NCBI GenBank assembly: GCA_036704125.1 | Contig: DATNQI010000008.1 | Coordinates: forward strand, 1-64,000 | DNA: 64,000 nucleotides | From: Pantanalinema sp. | GTDB lineage: Bacteria > Cyanobacteriota > Sericytochromatia > S15B-MN24 > UBA4093 | Direction of reading: 5' to 3' | In this document: piece by piece, positions 1 to 11,620 of the stretch | Layout: each line of letters opens with the position of its first letter | Position numbering within the stretch: position 1 is the first letter of the stretch | Notes under the pieces: model-generated | The model's input: the letters and a program-made list of their open reading frames with translations, nothing else | The model's database searches: none | What the model was told of the DNA's origin: nothing | Made by a program: the position numbers and the translations under genes

Positions 1-1
1 C

Positions 2-1446
<1,445 letters not shown>

Positions 1447-1450
1447 CCCC

Positions 1451-2713
1451 ATGCCGACCACCGCTGCCCAGAGCGCAGAAAAGCCAGGGCGCGTCCAGGA
1501 CGCCTTCCTGACGGGCCTCATCGCCCAGAAGCCCGAGCTTTCCGAGCGCCTCTCGGCCCTCACCCTGCCTTCCCCCAAGGACGAGGAGTGGCGCTTCACC
1601 AGCCTCGCAGCCCTCAAGGCCACGACCTTCGCCCCGGCCGCCCAGGCCCCCGACGTCACGCTCGAGGACATCGCGCCCTTCATCCTGAGCGAGGCCCAGG
1701 CGAGCCGCATGGTCTTCGTCAACGGCCTGCACGCGCCGCACCTCTCGGACGTGAGCGCGCTCGGCCACACCATCGCGTTCGCCTCCGAAAGCTGGGAAGC
1801 GACCGAAGACGACGCCTTCGACGCCCTGAACGCCATGTTCGCCACCGCCTCGACCGCGATCACGATTCCCCGCGCGCAGCTTGCGCCCTCGCCCATCCAC
1901 CTCCTGTTCGTGACCGTGCCGCAGGCCGAGCCCGTGATGGCCTCGCCCCGCGTGCGGGTGACCCTCGAGACCATGAGCGAGGCGACCCTCATCGAGGACT
2001 ACGTCGCCCTGGGCGACGGCCCCGCCTTCACCAACGCGGCGATCGCGTTCTCGGTGGCCGCCGGCGCGCGCCTCAAACACGTCCGGCTCCAGCGGGAGAA
2101 CAGGCAGACCCATCACCTGGGCCGCAGCGTGGCGACCCTTTCGCGCGACGCGGTCTACGACGCGCACGCCTTCAGCCTGGGAGGCGCCTTCTCGCGTTAC
2201 GAGCCGAAGGCCGTCCAGACCGACGAGGGCACCGACGTGCGCATGCACGGCCTCATGCTGCTCTCGGGCGAGCAGCTCGGCGACACCCACAGCACCCTGG
2301 ACCACGCCAGGCCTCACGGCACGAGCAACCAGGTCCACAAGTGCATCGTGGCGGGCTCGGCCCGCGCGGTCTTCAACGGCAAGATCCTGGTCCGCAAGGA
2401 CGCCCAGCAGACCAACTCGGCGCAGTCGAGCCGGAACTTGCTGCTCTCGCCCAGGGCCCGCGTCGACGCCAAGCCCCAGCTCGAGATCTTCGCCGATGAC
2501 GTGAAGTGCGCCCACGGCGCCACCGTCGGCCAGCTCGACCCCGAGGAGGTCTTCTACCTCCAGAGCCGCGGCCTCGGCGAGGCGGACGCCCGGAGCCTCC
2601 TGGTGTACGCGTTCGCCGCCGAGGTCTTCGATCACATCCCCGTCCCCTCGATCAAGGAGCTGCTGCGCACCCTCGTGCAGGAGCAGCTCCTGGCCACTCA
2701 GAGCGATAGGTGA
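1451..2713 (+). CDS. sufD: SufD, Fe-S cluster assembly scaffold subunit
   Basis: A 420-residue SufB/SufD-family protein. The N-terminal half is variable, with a KDEEWRFTSL motif near residue 40 that is common in SufD. The C-terminal beta-helix carries the family block SSRNLLLSPRARVDAKPQLE followed by DDVKCAHGATVG and EEVFYLQSRGL. SufD pairs with SufB and SufC and is needed for iron entry into the scaffold. The ATG lies four bases after the sufC stop, and sufS begins four bases after this stop, so it is an interior operon gene. Confidence 0.96.
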   Translation: MPTTAAQSAEKPGRVQDAFLTGLIAQKPELSERLSALTLPSPKDEEWRFTSLAALKATTFAPAAQAPDVTLEDIAPFILSEAQASRMVFVNGLHAPHLSDVSALGHTIAFASESWEATEDDAFDALNAMFATASTAITIPRAQLAPSPIHLLFVTVPQAEPVMASPRVRVTLETMSEATLIEDYVALGDGPAFTNAAIAFSVAAGARLKHVRLQRENRQTHHLGRSVATLSRDAVYDAHAFSLGGAFSRYEPKAVQTDEGTDVRMHGLMLLSGEQLGDTHSTLDHARPHGTSNQVHKCIVAGSARAVFNGKILVRKDAQQTNSAQSSRNLLLSPRARVDAKPQLEIFADDVKCAHGATVGQLDPEEVFYLQSRGLGEADARSLLVYAFAAEVFDHIPVPSIKELLRTLVQEQLLATQSDR

Positions 2714-2717
2714 GCCC

Positions 2718-3970
<1,253 letters not shown>

Positions 3971-3971
<1 letters not shown>

Positions 3972-4444
3972 TGGCCGACCAGAAGCAGCTCTACCAGGAA
4001 GTGATCCTGGAGCACAACAAGAAGCCCCGCAACTTCGGCGCGGTGGAGAACCCCAACCGCAAGGCCGAGGGACACAACCCGGTGTGCGGGGACCACATCA
4101 CGCTCACCCTCGACGTCGAGGGCGAGCGCATCGAGAAGATCGCCTTCACCGGCGACGCGTGCGCCATCTGCAAGGCCTCGGCCTCGATGATGACGACCAA
4201 CGTCAAGGGCAAGACCGTGACGGAGGCCGAGGGCCTGATCCAGGAGTTCCGCGACCTGGCCACCGGCAAGATCACCTCCGAGACCCCGGGCCACCACCTG
4301 GGGCGGCTGACCGTCTTCTCGGGGATCGCCACCTTGCCCTCGCGGGTCAAGTGCGCCGTCCTGCCCTGGCACACCCTTCATGCGGCCTTCGAGAACGCCG
4401 AGCTCGTCTCGACCGAAGGCAACGCTGACCCCGCTCACCCGTAA
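3971..4444 (+). CDS. sufU: SufU, zinc-dependent sulfur-transfer protein
   Basis: A 157-residue IscU/SufU-fold protein that accepts sulfur from SufS. The metal and sulfur ligands are C39 and D41 (PVCGD), C64/C67 (DACAICKAS) and C128 (RVKCAVLPW). The spacing between the second and third ligand regions includes the insertion typical of SufU, and the SRVKCAVLPW block supports SufU over IscU. The ATG chosen overlaps the sufS stop by one base. The same frame is open far upstream inside sufS, but that part is antisense-quality shadow sequence. Confidence 0.95.
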
Positions 4445-4455
4445 AGGATAGCCCC

Positions 4456-5007
4456 ATGCCCAAGATCGCCGAAATCGAGCCCACCCCCAACCCGAACGCC
4501 ATCAAGTTCGTGCTCAAGGAGGCGCTGACCACCGGCTTCGGCCGATCCTTCGACAGCGCGGACGCCGCCTCGAACGATCCCTTGGCCTCGCAGCTCTTCG
4601 CCATTCCTCACGTCACCAACGTCTTCTACCAGGACAAGTGGCTGACGGTGACGCAGGACGGCAAGGCCTCCTGGTCGGAGCTGATGCGCGAGCTGGCGGT
4701 GCCCATCCGGGCGGCGGGCTCGGAGCGATCGCCCGGCGGCACGGCGAGCGCCTCGCGCCAGGCCATCGTCGCCGACGGGGACGAGGCGCGCCTTTCGCGC
4801 ATCAACGAGCTGCTGGACACCAAGGTGCGCCCGGCGCTCGCCATGGACGGCGGTGGCCTGGAGGTGGTGGAGCTCGCGGGCAACATCCTCAGGGTCCACT
4901 ACCAGGGCGCCTGCGGCAGCTGTCCCAGCTCCATCTCGGGCACCCTGATGGGGATCGAGAACCTCATGCAGAGCATCGAGCCGGGCCTGATGCTCGAGGC
5001 GGTCTAA
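4456..5007 (+). CDS. nfu: Nfu-type Fe-S carrier protein (NifU-like)
   Basis: A 183-residue two-domain protein. The N-terminal Nfu domain opens with EIEPTPNPNAIKFVLKEAL. The C-terminal NifU-like domain carries the cluster-binding CxxC in GACGSCPSS. Proteins of this architecture take a cluster from the Suf scaffold and deliver it to apo-targets. A linker of about 30 residues rich in small residues separates the domains. It starts 11 bases after sufU, with AAAGGA upstream, and is the last gene of the suf operon before a strong terminator. Confidence 0.93.
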   Translation: MPKIAEIEPTPNPNAIKFVLKEALTTGFGRSFDSADAASNDPLASQLFAIPHVTNVFYQDKWLTVTQDGKASWSELMRELAVPIRAAGSERSPGGTASASRQAIVADGDEARLSRINELLDTKVRPALAMDGGGLEVVELAGNILRVHYQGACGSCPSSISGTLMGIENLMQSIEPGLMLEAV

Positions 5008-5017
5008 AACAGAAGCG

Positions 5018-5045
5018 GGGGGCGGTCGTTTGACCGCCCCCTTTT
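5018..5045 (+). terminator. Intrinsic terminator of the suf operon
   Basis: A perfect 10-bp stem, GGGGGCGGTC / GACCGCCCCC, with a four-base loop (GTTT), followed by TTTT. It lies 11 bases after the nfu stop. On the minus strand the same hairpin sits just past the stop of the last gene of the lipoprotein cluster, so it may also help end that transcript. Confidence 0.9.
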
Positions 5046-6961
5046 CAGTAGAGCACCCCGACTTCCTGGACTTCGGGGGTGACCGCGGGATCGGCCGTGG
5101 TCAGCGTCAGGCGAAGCCTGAGGTAACGCCCCGAGACTCCTGGGAGGTTGGCCACGTTCTTGCCCTGGGCCGAGGTCCCCGTCACCAGGTTCCAGCCGCC
5201 CCAGGTCAGCGCGTCGCTCGAGGTCGCCGTCTCGACCGCTACTTGGGTCGATGCCGGCAGGCTCGCGACGTCCCAGTACGCCGAACCCCACGTGACGGCG
5301 CCTCCCGCGTCTAGTGCGGGCGTCACGTAGCTGCCCGAGACCGAGTAGACCGGGGTGTCCGGCTGGCGATGCCCCGTCAGGCGCAGCGCGCCGCTGGCAT
5401 CGCGGGGGTTGACGCCCTGGAAGCGCTGAATGCGCCCGTTGAAGTAGTCGGCGATGAGCAGGGCCCCGTCCGGCATGAAGCCTATCTGGCGCATGTCTCG
5501 GAACTGGCCCGGCCCGGACCCGTAGCTTCCGAACTGGCTGAGACGCTCGCCGCTAGGGGAAAACACGCCGATGGTGTTGCTCGCCCCCGAGTAGGGGGCC
5601 CCCGCGAGCACGCGCCCCCAGGGAGCGACCTGGATGGTATAGGCGTTGGCGCCGGTGGACCACTCGGTCACGTACGTTCCGTCGGGCTTCAGCTTCTGGA
5701 TCCGGTTGTTCTGATGATCGACGGCGTACAGGAACCCCTCCGCATCGATCGAGAGGGTGTAGGAGCGCTTGAAGTAACGTGGCCCGGTGCTCGCGACCGG
5801 ATTCGGGGCAGCGGTCCCCACGAACCACGTCGTGCCGTTGCCGACCCCCTGAAGAAACTGGCCGCTCGGATTGAACTTCTGGAGCCGATAGTTGATGGCA
5901 TCCCCCACCCAGATGTTGCCCTGGGGATCCTGCGCGAGCCCATGCGGCGAAGAGAAGGCGCCGTTGACGGATCCCGTGGCCGGAGCGGGGGCTGCGGTCC
6001 CCGTGAACCACGCCGTGCCGTTACCGAGGCCCATGACGAAGTTCCCGTTGGAATCGAAGCGCAGCACGCGGTGATTGGCGACGTCCGCGACCCAGACGTA
6101 GCCGTCGCGGTCCACCATGGTGCCGAGCGGATCGCTGAACCAGCCATTGAGGCTGCCCGTCGCCACCGGCGGCGGGGTGCTCGCGGGTCCCCACGCCTCT
6201 CCCTGCCCCCACGCGCGCACGAAATTGAAGTTGGAATCGAACTTCTGGATGCGATGGTTGCCGCGGTCCGCCACGTAGATGTTGCCCATGGCGTCGACCG
6301 CCGCCTTGTCGGGGTTATTGAACTCACCGTTCAGGCTGCCCGTCGCCCCGAACGACGAGAGGTAGGCAAACTGGTTCGACTGGAACACCTCGATGTTGCT
6401 CGTGGTGGCTCCGTACTTCTCGAAATCCGCCATGGAGGTGAAGGCGGAGCGCGCGCCGAGCAACTGGGCGTCGTTGCCGGCTGGACCGCTCACCAGATCA
6501 GCCGCGCCGCTCCCTGCCGCCACCACCACCGAGAGGCTGAGGTTGAGCTGGTTGGCGCCGGAGGCGAGGGTGACGGGCAGCTTGCCCCAGCTCAGCATGG
6601 TCCCGGTGCCGTTGAGGCCTGCGTATCCCGCCGCATAAAGGGCGTAGCCGCCCCCCGAGGGCAAGCCTGTGAACGTGACCGTCGTGGCCCCGCCGGTGTT
6701 TACCGTCGCCGTCTGGTCCGGCACCCCGGCGTTGCGCAGCAGGACCTTCACCGACTGGGTGTTGCTCAGGATCGCCTGGGTGCGCTGCGGCAGCGCGACC
6801 CGGATGATCACCTGCGCGCTCCCTTGAGCCGCCCTCACGGCCTGAGCGGCATCCCCCGTGGCGGCCAAGGGGCGATCGACGATGCAGCCCCCGATCGCGA
6901 GCACCAGGGGCAACAGCGACCAGAGCCCGAGGGTGATGACGTTCACGGCCTTACGTTTCAT
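5045..6961 (-). CDS. NHL-repeat lipoprotein, type A (cluster I)
   Basis: A 638-residue predicted lipoprotein with a signal peptide ending in lipobox AIGGC (C26). A small beta-sandwich region (about 50-140, with SNTQSVKVLLRN) is followed by several NHL repeats (about 180-480, e.g. GNIYVADRGNHRIQKFD) that should form a beta-propeller. The C-terminal ~150 residues (from ALRLTGHRQPDTPVY) form a separate domain also found at the end of the gene at 16185-18095. The ATG at 6961 is chosen because it starts the signal peptide and overlaps the upstream stop by four bases (ATGA). It is the last gene of a six-gene operon. Ligand and role are unknown; surface binding is a guess. Confidence 0.85.
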   Translation of the reverse strand: MKRKAVNVITLGLWSLLPLVLAIGGCIVDRPLAATGDAAQAVRAAQGSAQVIIRVALPQRTQAILSNTQSVKVLLRNAGVPDQTATVNTGGATTVTFTGLPSGGGYALYAAGYAGLNGTGTMLSWGKLPVTLASGANQLNLSLSVVVAAGSGAADLVSGPAGNDAQLLGARSAFTSMADFEKYGATTSNIEVFQSNQFAYLSSFGATGSLNGEFNNPDKAAVDAMGNIYVADRGNHRIQKFDSNFNFVRAWGQGEAWGPASTPPPVATGSLNGWFSDPLGTMVDRDGYVWVADVANHRVLRFDSNGNFVMGLGNGTAWFTGTAAPAPATGSVNGAFSSPHGLAQDPQGNIWVGDAINYRLQKFNPSGQFLQGVGNGTTWFVGTAAPNPVASTGPRYFKRSYTLSIDAEGFLYAVDHQNNRIQKLKPDGTYVTEWSTGANAYTIQVAPWGRVLAGAPYSGASNTIGVFSPSGERLSQFGSYGSGPGQFRDMRQIGFMPDGALLIADYFNGRIQRFQGVNPRDASGALRLTGHRQPDTPVYSVSGSYVTPALDAGGAVTWGSAYWDVASLPASTQVAVETATSSDALTWGGWNLVTGTSAQGKNVANLPGVSGRYLRLRLTLTTADPAVTPEVQEVGVLY

Positions 6962-9279
6962 GGCGCGATCCCCAGGTAGGTGCGGCGGATGTCGACGGAC
7001 GATCGCTGCGCGTCCCAGACCTTCAGGCCATCCAGCGCCCCCTGTGGGTTCACCACCGAAAAGACGTTGACGCTCAGGAACTCGTTGCAGGCGAAGCTCA
7101 GCAGGTTGAGGGGCGACGCCCCGTTGATGCTCCCCGAAAAGGCTCCCGTCGCCACCTTCTCGCCGTCGAAGTACAGATCCTTGCCCTGCGGCCCCCACGT
7201 GATCGCGAGGTGGTGCCACTCGCCAGGCTTCCAGGGCTGCGAAGCGGGCGTCCAGGTCGTGGGGGCGTCCCAATCGAAGCCCGGGCCGCCATGGGTCCGC
7301 AGGGTGAGGGTCTCGCCGAGCTTGGCCAGGTACAGCACCGGCCACTTCGGGCTGTTCGTCCCGTCGATCGAGAGCAGCTTGAAATCGCCCTCGTTCCAGG
7401 CGTAGGTCGGCTGATACCAGAACGCGATCGCTCCCTGGCGCTTGTTGACGTAGCGATAGGCGTCGAAGGTCAGGCGATCGTGACCGGGCTCGCCTCCGTA
7501 GGGCGTGGCCTTGGGGCCCTGCTCCACCTGGAAGCCGTCGAACCAGACCGTGCCCGTCTTGTTCCGGAAGATGGGGCTCAGCGCGGCGGCGGTACAGGTG
7601 TTGAGGAAGGTGTGGGTCAGCGAGATCTGCGTCCAGTCGAAGGTCCCGACGGGGGCGGCCACGTGCCGCACGTCCACGCCGGAGAGCGAGGCATCGGGGA
7701 GGTAGGGATCCACGTAGAGGCCGAAGTCGGTGGAGCTCTGCGAGCCGCTGACGTTCTTGCCCTTGACCCAGACCGAGAAGGTGTAGGTCTTTCCCGCCTC
7801 GTAGGTGTAGGCGTGATTGAACTTGACGTACTCCGCGGTTCCGCTCGTGGTCTTGTCGATCTTCAGCGATCGCCCGTGGAACAGGGCATCCACGTCGAGC
7901 GAGTAGGTGGCGATGCTCGCCGCGGTCCGGCTCATCCCGTCCGGGATGCCGTCGGCGTCCGAATCCCGCTCGAAGCTGGAGTTGGCGAGCTGGTTGACGG
8001 TGCGGTCGATGAAGACGGCCGTGCCGCTGCGCCCCTCCACGGGGGTCACGCCGACGCTCTCACGGGCGTTGGCGAAGCCCTCGAGGACCAGGCTCCCCTG
8101 GGGGCGAAAATCGGTGGGAGCGCCTTCTTCGAGCTGGGCCGCATCCGCGTAGCACGTGGCGCCGACGGTCTGACCGATTCCCGTCCCGAATCGGATGAGG
8201 GCGATCGCCTTGGGGGTCGAGTACGCCGGGGTGAAGGTCCAGGAATAGCGCTGCCAGGCGGTGGTGAGGGTGAAGGCGTCGCTGCGCACCTCCAGGAACG
8301 GATCCTGGTAGTTGAAGGCGAGGGCGAGCTTCTCGCCCCCCGCGGCGCCCCGTGCATACACCGAGTAGGTGTATGCACGTCCCGCCTCGAGCTTGAGCGG
8401 CCAGCGATGGTCGGCACCGTTGTAGCCCTGGCCGAACCACGAGTCACCCGCGGCCGTGGCGGAAAAGCGCATGGCCTGGCGCCCCTCGTGAGGACTCAGC
8501 GTCTCGAAGGAGTACGTCGCCACTCCCGCGGCGGCATTCAGACGCCAGGGGGCGGGGTTTGCGCCCCCCTCCTCGAACCCGGCGTTCGCGAGCATGTTGC
8601 GGCTCTGATCCGCGAAAGAGAGGCGATACGCCCCGTCCGGGCCGGGACGGACGATCTGCACCGGATCGAGGTTCAACAGGAGCGCCTGGGAGACGAGGGA
8701 CTCGACCGACCGGACCAGGAGCTCGGGCACGCTCGCCGTGAGGCCCGCCTGCTGGTGAACCCCGGTGACCGCATCCTTGCTCACCTTGCCGATCACGTCC
8801 GCGGCCCCGAGGCTCAGGTGGTCCCACAGGATGGCGACGGCCGTGGTCGTGGCCGAGAGCTGGATGGCGGTCCCCGAGACCGAGGTCCAGCCGCCCGCAT
8901 TGAACTGAACCAGGGTCCGCAGCCGGAAGGCGGAGTTCGACGTCCCGCCCAGCGTCTTGCTCGACTCCAGCAGGTAGAGCGACCCGATGGTCGGGGTAAA
9001 GGTCCCCAGCGCCTGGACGGTGAAGGTGCCGTCCGGGGCGGTGATGCCCGTGCCCTTGGCCTGGAAGGTCGAGGGATCGATCAGGGTCACCGTGGCGTTG
9101 GCCCGCACCTGGCCCGCTGTCGCCTGGATGCCGTACCCCTCGGGCAACAGGACCTGCCCGGTCAGGACCGGTTGAGACGCCGGGGCAACGGCCGTCGAGA
9201 CGGCCAGCGGCGTGGGGCGGCACCCGATCGCAAGCAAGGCGACAATCACGAGGCTCAAAGCAAGCCGTAGCTTCCGCAT
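6958..9279 (-). CDS. Carbohydrate-binding-like/LamG-like lipoprotein, type B (cluster I)
   Basis: A 773-residue predicted lipoprotein, lipobox LAIGC (C20). It starts with the ~180-residue module shared by most lipoproteins in this window (TGQVLLPEG..., LRTLVQF, TTTAVAILW). Two regions resembling carbohydrate-binding modules follow, each opening with an N-x-x-FE-type motif (LANAGFEEG near 230; LANSSFERDSD near 430). The C-terminal ~200 residues are a LamG/concanavalin-like fold (GAIAFWYQP, EWHHLAITWG, LYFDGEKV). It begins four bases after the stop of the gene at 9284 and overlaps the next start. It is a close paralogue of 11621-13936, with long near-identical DNA around 8990-9130 versus 13650-13790. 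Confidence 0.83.
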   Translation of the reverse strand: MRKLRLALSLVIVALLAIGCRPTPLAVSTAVAPASQPVLTGQVLLPEGYGIQATAGQVRANATVTLIDPSTFQAKGTGITAPDGTFTVQALGTFTPTIGSLYLLESSKTLGGTSNSAFRLRTLVQFNAGGWTSVSGTAIQLSATTTAVAILWDHLSLGAADVIGKVSKDAVTGVHQQAGLTASVPELLVRSVESLVSQALLLNLDPVQIVRPGPDGAYRLSFADQSRNMLANAGFEEGGANPAPWRLNAAAGVATYSFETLSPHEGRQAMRFSATAAGDSWFGQGYNGADHRWPLKLEAGRAYTYSVYARGAAGGEKLALAFNYQDPFLEVRSDAFTLTTAWQRYSWTFTPAYSTPKAIALIRFGTGIGQTVGATCYADAAQLEEGAPTDFRPQGSLVLEGFANARESVGVTPVEGRSGTAVFIDRTVNQLANSSFERDSDADGIPDGMSRTAASIATYSLDVDALFHGRSLKIDKTTSGTAEYVKFNHAYTYEAGKTYTFSVWVKGKNVSGSQSSTDFGLYVDPYLPDASLSGVDVRHVAAPVGTFDWTQISLTHTFLNTCTAAALSPIFRNKTGTVWFDGFQVEQGPKATPYGGEPGHDRLTFDAYRYVNKRQGAIAFWYQPTYAWNEGDFKLLSIDGTNSPKWPVLYLAKLGETLTLRTHGGPGFDWDAPTTWTPASQPWKPGEWHHLAITWGPQGKDLYFDGEKVATGAFSGSINGASPLNLLSFACNEFLSVNVFSVVNPQGALDGLKVWDAQRSSVDIRRTYLGIAP

Positions 9280-9283
9280 CGCC

Positions 9284-11482
9284 CTACTCCTGCACGAGGC
9301 CGCGCGCCGCGCGGGCGATCGCCTCGGGGCTCAGCGCCGCATCGCGGATCTGGAACCGATCGAAGACCGAATCGGCCGGGGTGTTCAGATTCGTGTCCGC
9401 CCCGACGGTGAGGGTGGCTCCCGGTCCGAAGTTGAGCGTCGCCCCCGGGTTGTCGTTCGAGAGGCCTCCGGCGGCCCGGCCGTCGAGGAACAGGCGTACG
9501 TCGCTGGTGGGGCCGTCCCAGGTCGCGGCGAGGTGGTGCCAGCGGCCCGCCTTGATCAGGGCGGCGGTATCGGGGAGCTCGAACCCGATGCGCCGGGTCT
9601 TGGTCTCGTCGCCCACCCCCGCGGTGACGTAGAAGTACAAGCGATTGCCGAACTTGTGCAGGCCGAAGTTGCACTCGGTGCCGCCCTGGACGCGCACCAG
9701 GCAATGGTCGATTCCGTCGTCGCCGTTCCAGTTCGGCTTGAACCAGAAGGAGATCGTGCCTCGCGTCGCGTTGAAGCGCCCCTTGGCGGGGAACACCGCC
9801 GGCGCGTTGGCGGGGATCAGGCGCTGGACGCGGTGATTCTGGTAATCCACCACCCACATCTTGCCGTCCGGTCCGAAGGAGAGGCCGCGCGGCTGCCGGA
9901 ACTGACCGTTGCCGTAGCCCAAGCCCCCGTAGGCGCCGAGCAGAGCCCCGCTGGAGTCGAACTTCACGATCCGCGACGCCGTGGCCACGGTCGAGAACTC
10001 GGAGACCCACATGTTGCCGGCGTTGTCGAACTTCAGGTCGTCGGGTGCGGTCAGAACGCCGGCCCCGATCGTCGCGAGGTAGGATCCAGCCGAGGAAAAG
10101 CGCTGGATCCGGTTGTTCGCGCGATCGCAGACGTAGACGTCGCCGTTCGGGGCGAAGGCGAGCCCCGTGGGGCCCTTGAACTGGCCCGGGCCCGTGCCGA
10201 GACCCGAGCCGAGCGTCTGCATCAAGGCCGTCCCGTCGGCGCTGAAGCGAAGGACACGGTAGTTCAGGTAATCGGAGACCCAGAGGGTCCCGTCGGGGGC
10301 GATCGTGCCGTTGCTGGGATTCCAGAATTCCGAATTGAGGCTGCCCGAGGCCACGCTCCCCGGCGCGACGGTCCAGCGGCTGCCCTGGCCGATCCCGAAG
10401 AGGAAGTTGCCATTGGCGTCGAACTTCTGCAGGCGATGATTGGTGAGCTCGGTGGTCAGGAAATTCCCGTCCGGATCGAGGCTGATGCCGTGCGGCGAAT
10501 CGAACTGGCCCGCCCCCGTGCCGAAGCTCCCGAAGGTCGAGATGAAGCGGCCGTCAGCGGCGAACTTCTGGATGCGATGGTTCTTCCACTCCGCCACCCA
10601 GACGGTCCCCCCTCGATCGACGGTGACGACGATCGGAGAGTCCATCAGCCCCGGGGCCGTTCCCTTTCCGCCGATTTGGCCGTCGAAGAGGGCGAGCGCG
10701 TTCGAAAAGGCGATCGCCGTCCCCCCGTCGCGGCCGGCGACGAGCGTGCTGCCGGTGCCGGACGCCGAGAGGGCATCCTCGAGATCGAAGAGCTGCCGCC
10801 CCTGCCCGCTTTGCAATTGCAAGCGATAAGTCGTATCCGAGGCGGTGTAGGTCAGCCACTTGACCGGGTCCAGGTTGGAGGCGAGCGCCTGGCTCACCAG
10901 GCCCGTCACCGTCGCCAGCTCGGTGGCCGTCACCCCGCCCGCGGGGGTGAAAACACCGGTCGAAGGGTTCAGGGCATCCAGCAGGCTCGTCCCCGCCACC
11001 GCTCGCAGGTCCTTGATGGCGGCAAGCGCCGTGGTCTGGGCGTTCAGGATCACCCCTGCCCCGCCGCCCTGCGAAGTCGTGCTGCCCGAGAGCGATCGCC
11101 ACTTGCTGCCGTCCCAGCAGACCAGGGTGCGGAAGCGAAGTGCCGCACGATCGTTGGTCTTGTCGAAAGTCTTGAGCGCATCGAGCACGTAGACGGCATT
11201 GGTCGTGGGCGTCCAGCTCACGAAGGGGTTGAGGCCGAAGGCCCCCGAGGCGTCCGTCAGGCCGGTGGCCACCACCGTGTTGCTCGCATCGAGCAGGGTC
11301 ACCGTCGCGTAGGCCACGAGCTCGGCAGCCGTCGCCTGGGCTTCGTAACCCGACGTGACCCGTCCCCACAGGGACGAGCCTTCCTGGATGGCCTGTGCGG
11401 GGCGAGACGGGTCCACCGTAGGACGAATGCCCGGCTGGCAGGCACATAGGCACGCAACGAGTACGAGGGAGATTTTCTTCAC
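9284..11482 (-). CDS. NHL-repeat plus LamG-like lipoprotein, type C (cluster I)
   Basis: A 732-residue predicted lipoprotein. The GTG at 11482 is preferred because it places a short signal peptide and lipobox LCAC (C15) at the very N-terminus. The frame is open upstream to about 11554, but that extension has no signal-like start. Domains in order: the shared N-terminal module (about 30-260, with LRFRTLVCWDGSKW and the DP motif SNLDPVKWLTY), five or more NHL repeats (about 290-560, e.g. GGTVWVAEWKNHRIQKF), and a C-terminal LamG-like fold (GTISFWFKPNW, RWHHLAATWDG, LFLDGR). It is a paralogue of 13942-16185 and is followed by a type B gene, as that copy is. Confidence 0.82.
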   Translation of the reverse strand: MKKISLVLVACLCACQPGIRPTVDPSRPAQAIQEGSSLWGRVTSGYEAQATAAELVAYATVTLLDASNTVVATGLTDASGAFGLNPFVSWTPTTNAVYVLDALKTFDKTNDRAALRFRTLVCWDGSKWRSLSGSTTSQGGGAGVILNAQTTALAAIKDLRAVAGTSLLDALNPSTGVFTPAGGVTATELATVTGLVSQALASNLDPVKWLTYTASDTTYRLQLQSGQGRQLFDLEDALSASGTGSTLVAGRDGGTAIAFSNALALFDGQIGGKGTAPGLMDSPIVVTVDRGGTVWVAEWKNHRIQKFAADGRFISTFGSFGTGAGQFDSPHGISLDPDGNFLTTELTNHRLQKFDANGNFLFGIGQGSRWTVAPGSVASGSLNSEFWNPSNGTIAPDGTLWVSDYLNYRVLRFSADGTALMQTLGSGLGTGPGQFKGPTGLAFAPNGDVYVCDRANNRIQRFSSAGSYLATIGAGVLTAPDDLKFDNAGNMWVSEFSTVATASRIVKFDSSGALLGAYGGLGYGNGQFRQPRGLSFGPDGKMWVVDYQNHRVQRLIPANAPAVFPAKGRFNATRGTISFWFKPNWNGDDGIDHCLVRVQGGTECNFGLHKFGNRLYFYVTAGVGDETKTRRIGFELPDTAALIKAGRWHHLAATWDGPTSDVRLFLDGRAAGGLSNDNPGATLNFGPGATLTVGADTNLNTPADSVFDRFQIRDAALSPEAIARAARGLVQE

Positions 11483-11573
11483 ACCTAACCCTCGCTTGCC
11501 CGTTCCTCCTTGGAGCGGGGGGCAAAAAGCCTGGCTGATTGTTATATTCCACAAGCAGGTAAGCGAATAACCA

Positions 11574-11596
11574 CCTGCATCACAGGCCGATGCAGG
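11574..11596 (-). repeat. Hairpin in the spacer between the two C-B cassettes
   Basis: The 138-bp spacer 11483-11620 is the only sizeable gap inside lipoprotein cluster I. It holds an 8-bp perfect inverted repeat CCTGCATC / GATGCAGG with a seven-base loop. There is no T-run on either strand, so a terminator is not shown. On the minus strand TATAAC (11541-11546) could be a -10 for the downstream C gene, but no good -35 is seen. Confidence 0.45.
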
Positions 11597-11620
11597 CCCA
11601 ACAGCATCGGGGCAGTGGCA

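Noticed and set aside
5369-9270. Very long open frames on the plus strand opposite the NHL and LamG-like lipoprotein genes (also around 9212-11449, 52613-54682, 54526-56628, 56630-58543).
   Set aside because: They are rich in Arg, Gly, Pro and Val, lack domain motifs or ribosome sites, and lie antisense to genes with clear signal peptides and domains. High GC makes such shadow frames common.
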